Positions 8,413 to 17,310 of a stretch of 64,000 nucleotides of DNA are shown in pieces. The notes beneath the pieces were generated by a model. That model saw only the letters and a list, made by a program, of their open reading frames with translations, did not search any database and had not been told where the DNA came from. The stretch is from Oscillospiraceae bacterium. GTDB lineage: Bacteria > Bacillota > Clostridia > Oscillospirales > Ruminococcaceae. The stretch lies in NCBI GenBank assembly GCA_016298065.1, contig JAEDDN010000001.1:62001-126000 (forward strand), in the 5' to 3' direction. The position numbers and the translations under genes were made by a program. Position 1 is the first letter of the stretch, and every line of letters begins with the position of its first letter.

Positions 8413-9411
8413 TTAATTGTTCTTTGAGATATAATTCCAAGAATCCTTGCACATACGCTCAATGTCAAACTCTGCTTTCCAGCCCAAAACCTCTCTTGCT
8501 TTGGTAGGGTCTGCGTAACATTCGGCAATATCGCCTGCACGTCTGGGGGCAATAACATAAGGAATTTTTATGTTGTTTGCACTTTCAAATGCCTTTACAA
8601 TATCGAGTACCGAATATCCGTTGCCTGTACCTAAGTTAAACACCGAAACGCCTGTGGTTTTGCGTGCGTTGAAAAGCGCTTTTAAGTGACCCTTTGCCAA
8701 ATCAACTACATGAATGTAATCCCTTACACCCGTGCCGTCGTGGGTGGGGTAATCGTTGCCGAAAACATTTAAGCAGTCAAGCTTTCTTATTGCAACCTGA
8801 CATATATACGGCATAAGGTTATTTGGTATGCCGTTAGGATTTTCTCCGATAAGACCGCTTTCGTGAGCGCCTATAGGGTTAAAATATCTCAGAAGCGTTA
8901 CGCAAAAATCCTTATCGGGAACACATAAGTCCGATAAAATACGCTCTAACATAAGCTTTGTAGTGCCGTAAGGATTGGTGGTAGACAGCGGAAAATCCTC
9001 TTTTATCGGAACTGTTTTCGGGCTTCCGTAAACAGTAGCAGAGGAGCTGAACACAATGCGCTTACAGCCGTAAGCTTTCATAACCTCGCATAAAATCAAA
9101 GTGCCGGTGATGTTGTTGTGATAATACATTAAAGGCTTTTCAACCGATTCGCCTACAGCCTTAAACCCTGCGAAGTGAATTACCGTATCAATATCGTTTT
9201 CCTTAAAAACCTTCTCGACATTATCTTTATCGAGTAAATCAACCTCGTAAAACTTAAAATCCTTGCCGGTAATTGTTCTTATTTTATCGAGAACGTCGGG
9301 CTTGCTATTGGAAAAGTTATCTAAAATAACGATATCTTCGCCTGCATTTAAAAGCTCAACACAGGTGTGAGAGCCTATAAAGCCTGCGCCTCCGGTAACT
9401 AAAACTGACAT
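8413..9411 (-). CDS. galE: UDP-glucose 4-epimerase
   Basis: This 332-residue short-chain dehydrogenase/reductase interconverts UDP-glucose and UDP-galactose using bound NAD. It has the N-terminal Rossmann motif GGAGFIGSH, the FSSSATVYG serine region and the catalytic Tyr/Lys in NPYGTTKLMLE, plus RYFNPIGAH and GTGVRDYIHVVDLA as in GalE. The length is standard. AAGGAGAG lies 7 bases before the ATG, and a consensus promoter is at 9480-9452. It supplies UDP-galactose, or by relaxed specificity other UDP-sugars, for surface polymers. The glucan synthase gene starts divergently, so a metabolic link through UDP-glucose is plausible. Confidence 0.96.
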   Translation of the reverse strand: MSVLVTGGAGFIGSHTCVELLNAGEDIVILDNFSNSKPDVLDKIRTITGKDFKFYEVDLLDKDNVEKVFKENDIDTVIHFAGFKAVGESVEKPLMYYHNNITGTLILCEVMKAYGCKRIVFSSSATVYGSPKTVPIKEDFPLSTTNPYGTTKLMLERILSDLCVPDKDFCVTLLRYFNPIGAHESGLIGENPNGIPNNLMPYICQVAIRKLDCLNVFGNDYPTHDGTGVRDYIHVVDLAKGHLKALFNARKTTGVSVFNLGTGNGYSVLDIVKAFESANNIKIPYVIAPRRAGDIAECYADPTKAREVLGWKAEFDIERMCKDSWNYISKNN

Positions 9412-9451
9412 AATGAAACTCTCCTTAAAATAAAGCGAAATTACTTATTTT

Positions 9452-9480
9452 ATTATAGTAATTTTACGATATATTGTCAA
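9452..9480 (-). promoter_or_regulatory. Sigma-A promoter of galE
   Basis: On the minus strand TTGACA (9480-9475) and TATAAT (9457-9452) are separated by 17 bases, an ideal vegetative promoter 41 bases from the galE start. Confidence 0.8.
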
Positions 9481-9568
9481 ATAATCTGTGCCTTGTATGA
9501 TTAAAGGATAAATGTCAATAATAACTAAATAAAATAAAACACATTTTCGCTTAAAAAGAGGGTTTTAT

Positions 9569-12500
9569 ATGAAAATTAAAAATTATAAATCATCTTACTG
9601 TACGGCTTACGGCTTAAAGAGGATATTAAAAAGGTCGCTTAAAAAGATAACAAAATACTATAAAACGCTTTCCTACAAAAAATCCAAGACAAAAAGCGAC
9701 GAGCATATATACGATAGCTTTTATTTAATATCAAAAAAAGCTTCGCAAACGGCAAAAGCCTTAAAAGATATTCACCTTGTAAAAGCCGAAAGCGAAAAGC
9801 TTCCACGTATGTATCTGCTTTTGCGTGAAGAAGTGCGTGATTTTTCGTTTTGTATAGATACGAAAAATATAATAGATAAGCTTTCTTGCGTTGAAAAGAA
9901 AGCTTACATCACAAATGAGGAGCTTGAGTTTATACCGCTTGGTATAAAAATTGCGGCAATAGAGCTTATAGCCGATTCAATAGAAAAAAGCGACGAGGGA
10001 ATAGATAGGGGAGTAGAGCTTTTATATACTGCCGAAGATATAGATTTAAGGCGTATTCACGATGAAAAAAATAACCTGCAAAAGCTTCTTTATCAGGATA
10101 GCGTTTTTGAAGCTATGGACACAGAAACCCAAAACCTTTATAAGTATATGGTCGAAAAAACCGCCGCTAAATTAAAAACCGATGAGCTTGAGCTTGTAAG
10201 AGAATATCTTAATGCTTCTAAAGGCGAGCATATAGGTAAGCTAATATATAAAAATTATAAAAAATACGTCTTAAAAAAAGCGGTAGGTAAAAAAGTTTTC
10301 TGGCTTATGGCGGTTTTATCGTTTTTTATTACTTTAATTATTTGCAAGTTTACAACCTTTTATATTTTCGTGCCGATACTTTTTTTAAGCTATGAAATCG
10401 TAAGACCTTTAGCAGAATATCTTGCGCTTTTTAAAGCAAGCGGAGAACTGCCGCCAAGACTTAAAGTAAAAAGAGTAGATAAAGACAGTAAAACCCTTGT
10501 TACCCTAAGCACGCTTATTCCGTCGCTTAAAGATTTGCCTGAGCTTGAAAAAAAGTTAGAAAGGCTTTATCTTACAAACGATATAGGGGAGATAGGCTTT
10601 TGTGTGCTGGCAGACTTAAAGGAAGCTAATTTGCCGACCTTGCACGACGATAAAATTTTAATAAACGCCGCAAAAGGCGTGATAAATAAGTTAAACGAGA
10701 AATACGGCAATAAGTTTTTGCTTGCAGTAAGAAGCAGAAGCTATAGCAAAACACAGGATAAGTATACAGGCTCAGAGCGAAAGCGTGGAGCTATAAGCGA
10801 ACTTGTAAATGTTATTATGGGAGAAAGGACAGACAGCTTAAAGCTTTACGGCAACAAAGCTCTTTTAAATAACGTAAAATATATTTTAGCACTCGACTAT
10901 GATACAAAAATAATGCTCGACAGCGTTGCAAAGCTTGTAAGTGTGGCAAACCACCCTTTAAATAAGCCGGTTATAGATGATAAGAAAAATATCGTAACAA
11001 AAGGCTACGGCATACTGTCGCCCAGAATAGTAAACGACCTTAAAACCTCTTTTAAAACGCCTTTTTCAAAAATAATGGGCGGAATAGCAGGCATATCCTC
11101 TTACGAACAGCGAAGCGCAAATCTTTACGGCGATTTATTCGGTATAGGAATTTTCAGCGGTAAGGGGCTTATAAACGTCGAGTGTTTTTATAAGGTGCTT
11201 AAAAACCGCTTTCCGCCGGAAACGGTACTGTCGCATGATATTTTAGAGGGCGGATATTTAAGAACGCTTTATGTACCCGACGTGGAGTTTATAGACTCCT
11301 TCCCGGAGGACTCTACCTCATATTTTAAACGGTTGCACCGCTGGATAAGAGGCGACTTTCAGAATATTTTGTTCTTAAAGAAAAAGATAAACTATGCCGG
11401 TAAGACATATATAAACAGTCTTCCGAAAATAAATAAATATCAGCTTTTTGATAATATACGCAGAGCGCTTATCCCGATAGTAGCGTTGCTTTGCACAATA
11501 TCTGCGCTGTTTGTCGGCGGTTATACAAGGCTTGTGCTGATAATATTCTCCGTTTTAAGCGTTATCTTTTCGTATCTTTTCAGTATTTTTGTAACCACAC
11601 TTTACACAGGGCTTTTCGACTTTAAGCGAAAATATTATTCCGACGCTGTTTCGCAGGTTTCTTTAAGTATGGCGCAGATGTTATATACGCTTGTCTTTTT
11701 GCCGCAAAGTGCGCTTATATCGCTTGACGCTTCCCTAAGAGCGCTGTACAGACTTTTTATATCGCATAAAAATTTGCTTGAGTGGCAAACGGCAAAACAG
11801 GTATCAAGCAGTAAATCGAAAGCTATATCCACAATAAAATATTATATGCCGGCTCAAATTATAGGACTTATACTTTTTATTTTCGGTACGGGGCTTTTAA
11901 GGCTTATAGGGATACTTTTTAGCGGAGTAATACTTTTAGCCTTTACCTCAAAAAGAAAGGTAAAAACCATAAGGCACGAGCTTTCCGATACTTCTAAGCA
12001 GCAGCTTATTTCAGACCTTATGCTAATGTGTTCTTTTTATGACGACTTGGCAGGTAAAAAGGATAACTTTTTACCTCCCGACAATATTATGCTTGCGCCC
12101 AAAAGGAAGGTGGCGCACCGTACCTCTCCCACTAATATAGGGCTTATGCTTTTGTCGTTGCTGACGGCGAGAGATTTTAACTTAATTGATACGCCGACCC
12201 TTTTTGATAAGGTAGACGCTACGATATGCACTATAGAAAAGCTCAAAAAATTTCACGGAAACCTATATAACTGGTATGATACTCAAACCTTAGAGGTTTT
12301 AAAGCCTGAGTATGTATCTACGGTGGACAGCGGAAATTTTGTGTGCGCTCTTGTAGCTTTAAAGGAGGGATTAAAGGAATATGAAAAAGAGGATAAGCGA
12401 ATGGAGGCGCTTATATCTTCTGTCGAAAGGATTATCTCACAAACCGACATAGGTATATTTTATAACGAACAAAAACAGCTTTTCAGCATAGGCTATGATA

Positions 12501-15500
12501 TTTCTCAAAATAAGCTTAGTAAATCACATTACGATATGCTTATGAGCGAAGCGAGAATGACAAGCTATTTTGCCATAGCCAAAAGAATGGTACCGCAAAA
12601 GCACTGGGGAGCATTGTCAAAAACACTTGCAAGACAGGGTAATTTTACAGGTCCGGTATCGTGGACAGGTACAATGTTCGAGTATTTTATGCCTGAGCTT
12701 TTGCTTCATAATATTGAAGGCTCCTTAGGCTATGAAGCGCTTAGATTTTGTATTCACTGCCAAAAAAGACGCACTCAAAAGTTAGGCGTGCCTTTTGGTA
12801 TATCCGAAAGCTGTTTTTATGCCTTTGACGCAGAGTTTAACTATCAGTATAAGGCAAACGGAGTGCAAAAAATAGCATTAAAACGTGGTATGAACGAGGA
12901 TATAGTAATTTCGCCTTATTCGAGCTATCTTGTTATGCCGTTTGACAGACTTTCCGCTTATAAGAATTTAAATAGACTGAGAGATTTAGGCGCATATTCA
13001 AAATACGGCTTTTACGAGGCGGTGGATTTTACTCCCGAAAGAGTCGGTAAAAGCGAATATAAGCTTATAAAAAGCTATATGGCTCACCATTTGGGTATGA
13101 GTATCTGTGCCGTTAATAATACCTTAAACGATAACATTCTCCAAAAGCGTTTTATGGCGGACAAGGATATGAAAAAGGCAAAGGAGCTTTTGCAGGAAAA
13201 AATATCAGTTGGAGATATTATGTTTAAGGATGTTGATGTAAGATATATTAAAAGCCCTAATAAACCTAAAAGCGAAGAAGAGGTGCTTTTAAACTTAAAC
13301 CCGGTAACGCCGAGGGTAAAGCTTATCTCAAACGAAGAAGTTACTTGCGTTACTACCGATGTAGGTACACAGCACATTATGTATCAGGGCTTAGACGCAA
13401 CTGTCCGCACAACCGATATTCTCACAAATCCAAAGGGAACCTTTAGCTTTATCAAAGTGGATAATACCGTTATACCCTTTAGCTTTGCGCCGATGTATGA
13501 CAATAAGTTTTATTACAATACTTCTTTTGATAACGACAGCGTTACCTATACGACAGCTTTCGGAGGCATTCAGGCAGGCTTTAGAATAACCGAACATCGA
13601 AGCTTGCCGGTAGTACAATATAGATTTGCCGTAAAAAACACCTCGCACTTAAATAAAAAAGGTACGCTTTTAACGCTTATAGAGCCGATTTTGTGCGCTC
13701 ATAAGGATTTTGTTGCTCATCCTGCTTTTAGTAAGCTTTTTGTAAGCGTCCAAAAATGTGAGGATTTTGACAATTTAAAAATACTGATTGTACAGAGAAA
13801 GACAAGAAAAAACGAGCCTTTAATGTATATGGGTATAGCGTTTTTGGAGAATATACCTTTTAGTTACGAAACAAAGCGCGAAAACATTTTAAAAAGAGGG
13901 CTTTATTTTACACTTTGCGACGATATATTTGAAAGACCGCTTAAAGAGGGAAGCGGTGCGCCAGATGTAATGCTCGCTTTAAGGACAAAGCTGAATTTAC
14001 CCCCTAACGTGCAAAAGTCACTCACCTTACTTGTAGGAGTCGGAAGCAGTAAAAAGGAAGTGATAAATAACCTTTTAAGGATAAGAAAGGACGGTATGAT
14101 AGATTCGAGTTTGTCGGCAAAATCAAAAATTGCAAGCGGAAGCATAGAAAGCCTTATTATAAAAAGTCTTTTGCCTAAACTTTTGTTTGGCACAAGGGAT
14201 TTGCCCACCGATTTAAATATAAATAAAGAGGATATGCTGCCTAAAAATGCTTTGTGGGGACTTTCGATTTCTGCCGATTACCCGATAGTACTGGTGGAGG
14301 TAATAGGTAAAAACGACACCGACAGGGTAGCGGCGTATTTAAACGTATATATGCTTTTAAAGCTTCAGGGGATAGATTTTGACCTTGTGTTTTCATATAA
14401 AGACGATAATACTCTTGAGATGATAAATCGTCAGCTTCAAATTTACGGCTGTATGTCAAGGCTTAAAAAGAATGCAGGCATACACCTTGTGAATGCTTTA
14501 AATACGGATAAAAAGGTTTATGAGCTTTTAAAGATAATGGCGTGCAGCAAAGCAACAAAATCTATCGTAAAGCTCGATATACCTGCAAAGCCGTTTGAGA
14601 AAGTGACATTTAATCGAGTAAATAAAATTAAGCCGCAAAGTAAAATATGCCTTGAAGTACAGGGCTGTGAGTTTGACGAAAAAAGCGTATATATAGTAGA
14701 TACTCCAAAGCTTCCGTGGTGCCATATACTTGCAAACGCCACCTTCGGCACACTCTTGTCGGATAGGGCTTTGGGCTTTACCTTTGCGATAAATGCAAGG
14801 GAAAATAAGCTCACCAAATGGACTAACGATATAATAGCCGACAATAACGGAGAAATGCTTTTGGCTCAGATAGGGGATAAGTATTATAACTTGCTCTCAA
14901 ATGTAACCGCACGCTTTTCGCCTGATTTTGCAATATATTACGGCGAGGTCTGCGGTATAGAGTATAGTATAAAGGTTACCGTCCCCAAAAAAGGAATGTA
15001 TAAGGATATTGAACTTAAGCTAAATAACACGTTAGAAGACAGAATATCCTTAAAGCTTTGCTTTTATTTTGAGGTTTGTCTTGACGTAACAAGAGACGGT
15101 TCAAAAAATATTTTCTGTGAGCAGCAGGAAAATTATGTTTATCTTTATAATCCCAACAATATAAGTATACCGTCTCATGCGGCGATTTCACTTGACAGGA
15201 TTTTTAACGTCGTATGCGAAAAATCCGACGTGCTTTGCGGACGATGGGATAAGATAAAGCTTACTGCGACAAACAGCTTTTGCAGTGCGCTCATTACAAA
15301 AATGAGCCTTAAAGGGAATCAAGGCGATAAAGTAAAATGCAGATTAAGTTTCGGAAAAACAAAGCAGTCTGCATTAAAAATGCTTGAGTTAAATGATGAG
15401 CAGGTAAACACTGATAAACCAAACAGTCTAAGGGTAAATTTACCTGATAAAGAGCTTGAAATTATGGTAAACACATGGCTTTGGCATCAAACCTTAGCTT

Positions 15501-16870
15501 CAAGATTTTATGCCAGAACAGGCTTTTATCAGTGTAGCGGTGCGTATGGGTTCAGAGATCAGCTACAGGATGTAAACGCCCTTATAACTATATACCCATT
15601 GATTGCAAAAAGGCATATTTTAAGGTGCTGTTTAAGTCAGTTCGAGGAGGGCGACGTACTGCATTGGTGGCATAACTTGGGTGGTTTTGGCGGCGGTAAA
15701 AAAGGTGTGAGAACTCACTATTCCGACGATATGCTGTGGCTTGCCTTTACGCTTTGCGAATATATAGATAAAACGGGCGATATGTCGATATTAAATTTAA
15801 AGGTACGGTATATAAAAGAACCACCTCTTAAAGATGATGAACACGACCGCTATATAAGCGCAAAATATACCGACTATAAGGAAAGCGTTTATATGCACTC
15901 TGTTAAAGCGATAGAACGTGCGCTCGACTTAGGCGAGCACGGCTTGCCGAAAATAAAGGGCGGTGACTGGAACGACGGCTATAACGAGGTCGGTGCTTTG
16001 GGTAAGGGCGAGAGCGTTTGGCTTGCACAGTTTTTAAGCATAGTGCTAAAAAAGATGAGCTTTATTTGCGATAAGGTAGGCGATAACCTTAAGGCAGAGC
16101 TTTATAGAGATAAAGCAGCTAAACTTATAGAAAATGTGGACAAATATTGCTACGAAAACGGATATTATATAAGAGCGTTTTTTGATAACGGCGATAAATT
16201 GGGAGCTAAGGACAATATCGAATGCAGTATAGATAGCCTTACCCAAAGCTTTAGCGCAATAGCCGATATGCCTGACAAAGATAGGGTAAACAGTGCACTT
16301 AATATGGCTTATGACAAGCTTGTAGATGAGGGTAATAACCTTATAAAGCTTTTTAAGGAGCCGTTTGATATATCCGAGCAAAACGTAGGCTATGTCAAGG
16401 CATACCCAAAAGGAATACGGGAAAATGGCGGACAGTATACCCATGCGGCTGTATGGCTTGCGCTCGCATTTTTAAAAAATAATGACTCAAAGCGTGGATA
16501 TGAGCTTATAAAAATGCTAAACCCATTAACTCACGCTAAAGACGAGAGGTATATGCTCGAGCCTTATTATATTGCAGGAGATATTTATACAAACCAAAAC
16601 GCCTTCGGCAGAGGAGGCTGGAGTATGTATACAGGTGCGGCAGGCTGGTATTACCTGACAATAACCGAGTATCTGCTGGGTATAAAATTAAGACAAAACG
16701 AGCTGATACTTGCCCCCAATATTCCAAAAGAGTGGGAGGGTTACAGTGCAAATTTGCACTACAACGGTATGGATATCAGTCTTAGGGTTATAAACAAAAA
16801 TAAAACAAAAGGCTATGAGAAGAGCTTTTTGCTTGATAAGCCCAAAATGGACCTGACAGTTGAAATTTAA
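9569..16870 (+). CDS. Cyclic beta-1,2-glucan synthase-like protein (GT84-glycoamylase-GH94)
   Basis: A single uninterrupted 2433-codon gene. The domain order matches NdvB/ChvB/Cgs. The N-terminal cytoplasmic part is followed by a membrane pair near 241-280. A glycosyltransferase-84-like domain runs from about 310 to 600, with the Asp-rich ALDYDTKI near 441 and HRWIRGDFQ near 590. More membrane helices lie near 634-790. A glycoamylase-like domain covers about 850-1190 (VDSGNFVCAL, MAHHLGMS). The GH94-type part follows, with TGFYQCSGAYGFRDQLQD near 1980-2000 and the presumed catalytic Asp in GGDWNDGYN near 2131. Known family members polymerise UDP-glucose, set chain length and cyclise by phosphorolysis. 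It is shorter than the approximately 2800-residue proteobacterial enzymes. It stands alone between galE and a hairpin. Confidence 0.85.
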   Translation: MKIKNYKSSYCTAYGLKRILKRSLKKITKYYKTLSYKKSKTKSDEHIYDSFYLISKKASQTAKALKDIHLVKAESEKLPRMYLLLREEVRDFSFCIDTKNIIDKLSCVEKKAYITNEELEFIPLGIKIAAIELIADSIEKSDEGIDRGVELLYTAEDIDLRRIHDEKNNLQKLLYQDSVFEAMDTETQNLYKYMVEKTAAKLKTDELELVREYLNASKGEHIGKLIYKNYKKYVLKKAVGKKVFWLMAVLSFFITLIICKFTTFYIFVPILFLSYEIVRPLAEYLALFKASGELPPRLKVKRVDKDSKTLVTLSTLIPSLKDLPELEKKLERLYLTNDIGEIGFCVLADLKEANLPTLHDDKILINAAKGVINKLNEKYGNKFLLAVRSRSYSKTQDKYTGSERKRGAISELVNVIMGERTDSLKLYGNKALLNNVKYILALDYDTKIMLDSVAKLVSVANHPLNKPVIDDKKNIVTKGYGILSPRIVNDLKTSFKTPFSKIMGGIAGISSYEQRSANLYGDLFGIGIFSGKGLINVECFYKVLKNRFPPETVLSHDILEGGYLRTLYVPDVEFIDSFPEDSTSYFKRLHRWIRGDFQNILFLKKKINYAGKTYINSLPKINKYQLFDNIRRALIPIVALLCTISALFVGGYTRLVLIIFSVLSVIFSYLFSIFVTTLYTGLFDFKRKYYSDAVSQVSLSMAQMLYTLVFLPQSALISLDASLRALYRLFISHKNLLEWQTAKQVSSSKSKAISTIKYYMPAQIIGLILFIFGTGLLRLIGILFSGVILLAFTSKRKVKTIRHELSDTSKQQLISDLMLMCSFYDDLAGKKDNFLPPDNIMLAPKRKVAHRTSPTNIGLMLLSLLTARDFNLIDTPTLFDKVDATICTIEKLKKFHGNLYNWYDTQTLEVLKPEYVSTVDSGNFVCALVALKEGLKEYEKEDKRMEALISSVERIISQTDIGIFYNEQKQLFSIGYDISQNKLSKSHYDMLMSEARMTSYFAIAKRMVPQKHWGALSKTLARQGNFTGPVSWTGTMFEYFMPELLLHNIEGSLGYEALRFCIHCQKRRTQKLGVPFGISESCFYAFDAEFNYQYKANGVQKIALKRGMNEDIVISPYSSYLVMPFDRLSAYKNLNRLRDLGAYSKYGFYEAVDFTPERVGKSEYKLIKSYMAHHLGMSICAVNNTLNDNILQKRFMADKDMKKAKELLQEKISVGDIMFKDVDVRYIKSPNKPKSEEEVLLNLNPVTPRVKLISNEEVTCVTTDVGTQHIMYQGLDATVRTTDILTNPKGTFSFIKVDNTVIPFSFAPMYDNKFYYNTSFDNDSVTYTTAFGGIQAGFRITEHRSLPVVQYRFAVKNTSHLNKKGTLLTLIEPILCAHKDFVAHPAFSKLFVSVQKCEDFDNLKILIVQRKTRKNEPLMYMGIAFLENIPFSYETKRENILKRGLYFTLCDDIFERPLKEGSGAPDVMLALRTKLNLPPNVQKSLTLLVGVGSSKKEVINNLLRIRKDGMIDSSLSAKSKIASGSIESLIIKSLLPKLLFGTRDLPTDLNINKEDMLPKNALWGLSISADYPIVLVEVIGKNDTDRVAAYLNVYMLLKLQGIDFDLVFSYKDDNTLEMINRQLQIYGCMSRLKKNAGIHLVNALNTDKKVYELLKIMACSKATKSIVKLDIPAKPFEKVTFNRVNKIKPQSKICLEVQGCEFDEKSVYIVDTPKLPWCHILANATFGTLLSDRALGFTFAINARENKLTKWTNDIIADNNGEMLLAQIGDKYYNLLSNVTARFSPDFAIYYGEVCGIEYSIKVTVPKKGMYKDIELKLNNTLEDRISLKLCFYFEVCLDVTRDGSKNIFCEQQENYVYLYNPNNISIPSHAAISLDRIFNVVCEKSDVLCGRWDKIKLTATNSFCSALITKMSLKGNQGDKVKCRLSFGKTKQSALKMLELNDEQVNTDKPNSLRVNLPDKELEIMVNTWLWHQTLASRFYARTGFYQCSGAYGFRDQLQDVNALITIYPLIAKRHILRCCLSQFEEGDVLHWWHNLGGFGGGKKGVRTHYSDDMLWLAFTLCEYIDKTGDMSILNLKVRYIKEPPLKDDEHDRYISAKYTDYKESVYMHSVKAIERALDLGEHGLPKIKGGDWNDGYNEVGALGKGESVWLAQFLSIVLKKMSFICDKVGDNLKAELYRDKAAKLIENVDKYCYENGYYIRAFFDNGDKLGAKDNIECSIDSLTQSFSAIADMPDKDRVNSALNMAYDKLVDEGNNLIKLFKEPFDISEQNVGYVKAYPKGIRENGGQYTHAAVWLALAFLKNNDSKRGYELIKMLNPLTHAKDERYMLEPYYIAGDIYTNQNAFGRGGWSMYTGAAGWYYLTITEYLLGIKLRQNELILAPNIPKEWEGYSANLHYNGMDISLRVINKNKTKGYEKSFLLDKPKMDLTVEI

Positions 16871-16886
16871 CGGAATAATTACACTT

Positions 16887-16923
16887 TTAAAGGCACGGTA
16901 TTTTTGCCGTGCCTTTAAGTTAA
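16887..16923 (+). terminator. Hairpin after the glucan synthase gene
   Basis: A 12-bp perfect stem (16887-16898 with 16907-16918) encloses a T-rich 8-base loop. The following T-run is short, so termination may be partial. Confidence 0.7.
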
Positions 16924-17110
16924 CATTATGTAATTTTTTAAGGGAAGTGTTATGAGAAAAATTATAGATTATAAATCTATTTTTGGATGTGTTTCACATA
17001 TTTTTAAAGGCATTTTTGTGCAACAATTTTTGCATTTTTTTAAAAGTTAACAAATCGTAAACAAATCTTAAAAATAAGGTCGTTTTGCGCTTATTTTGCA
17101 CAAAATACTA
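16924..17110. other. AT-rich intergenic DNA without a gene
   Basis: The 440-base gap between the glucan synthase and the LamG locus contains no ORF with a ribosome binding site. Its left part is very AT-rich with many T- and A-tracts, possibly bent DNA upstream of the promoter at 17111. I see no recognisable operator. Confidence 0.5.
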
Positions 17111-17140
17111 TTGACATCAATTTTAAAAATATGATATTAT
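17111..17140 (+). promoter_or_regulatory. Promoter of the LamG/GH43 surface locus
   Basis: TTGACA (17111-17116) is followed after 18 bases by TATTAT (17135-17140). This predicts a 5' untranslated region of about 160 bases before the ATG at 17311, which contains the hairpin at 17230-17268. Confidence 0.65.
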
Positions 17141-17229
17141 AACAATAGGTTTAGGGATAATTTTGCTTTTTAGTTTTGACTGGAAAATGTAATTTTTTAC
17201 TTAAAACTCTTTAGTATTATATCTCTAAT

Positions 17230-17268
17230 TTTTTTCGCAAAATTTTATTTGAAAGTTTTGCGAAAAAA
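17230..17268 (+). promoter_or_regulatory. Perfect stem-loop in the long 5' leader of the LamG gene
   Basis: A 13-bp perfect stem (17230-17242 with 17256-17268) has a 13-base loop and sits about 26 bases upstream of the GAGGGG ribosome binding site. The core is GCAAAA/TTTTGC with T/A flanks. No T-run follows the 3' arm, so it is more like an mRNA-stabilising or regulatory hairpin than a terminator. Confidence 0.5.
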
Positions 17269-17310
17269 CGTGTAAAACATGTAAAAAATTTAACAGAGGG
17301 GAATTTTTTT

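Noticed and set aside
13084..14844. Long antisense open frames inside the glucan synthase gene
   Set aside because: They have no ribosome binding sites or recognisable domains and mirror the strong codon bias of the plus-strand gene.
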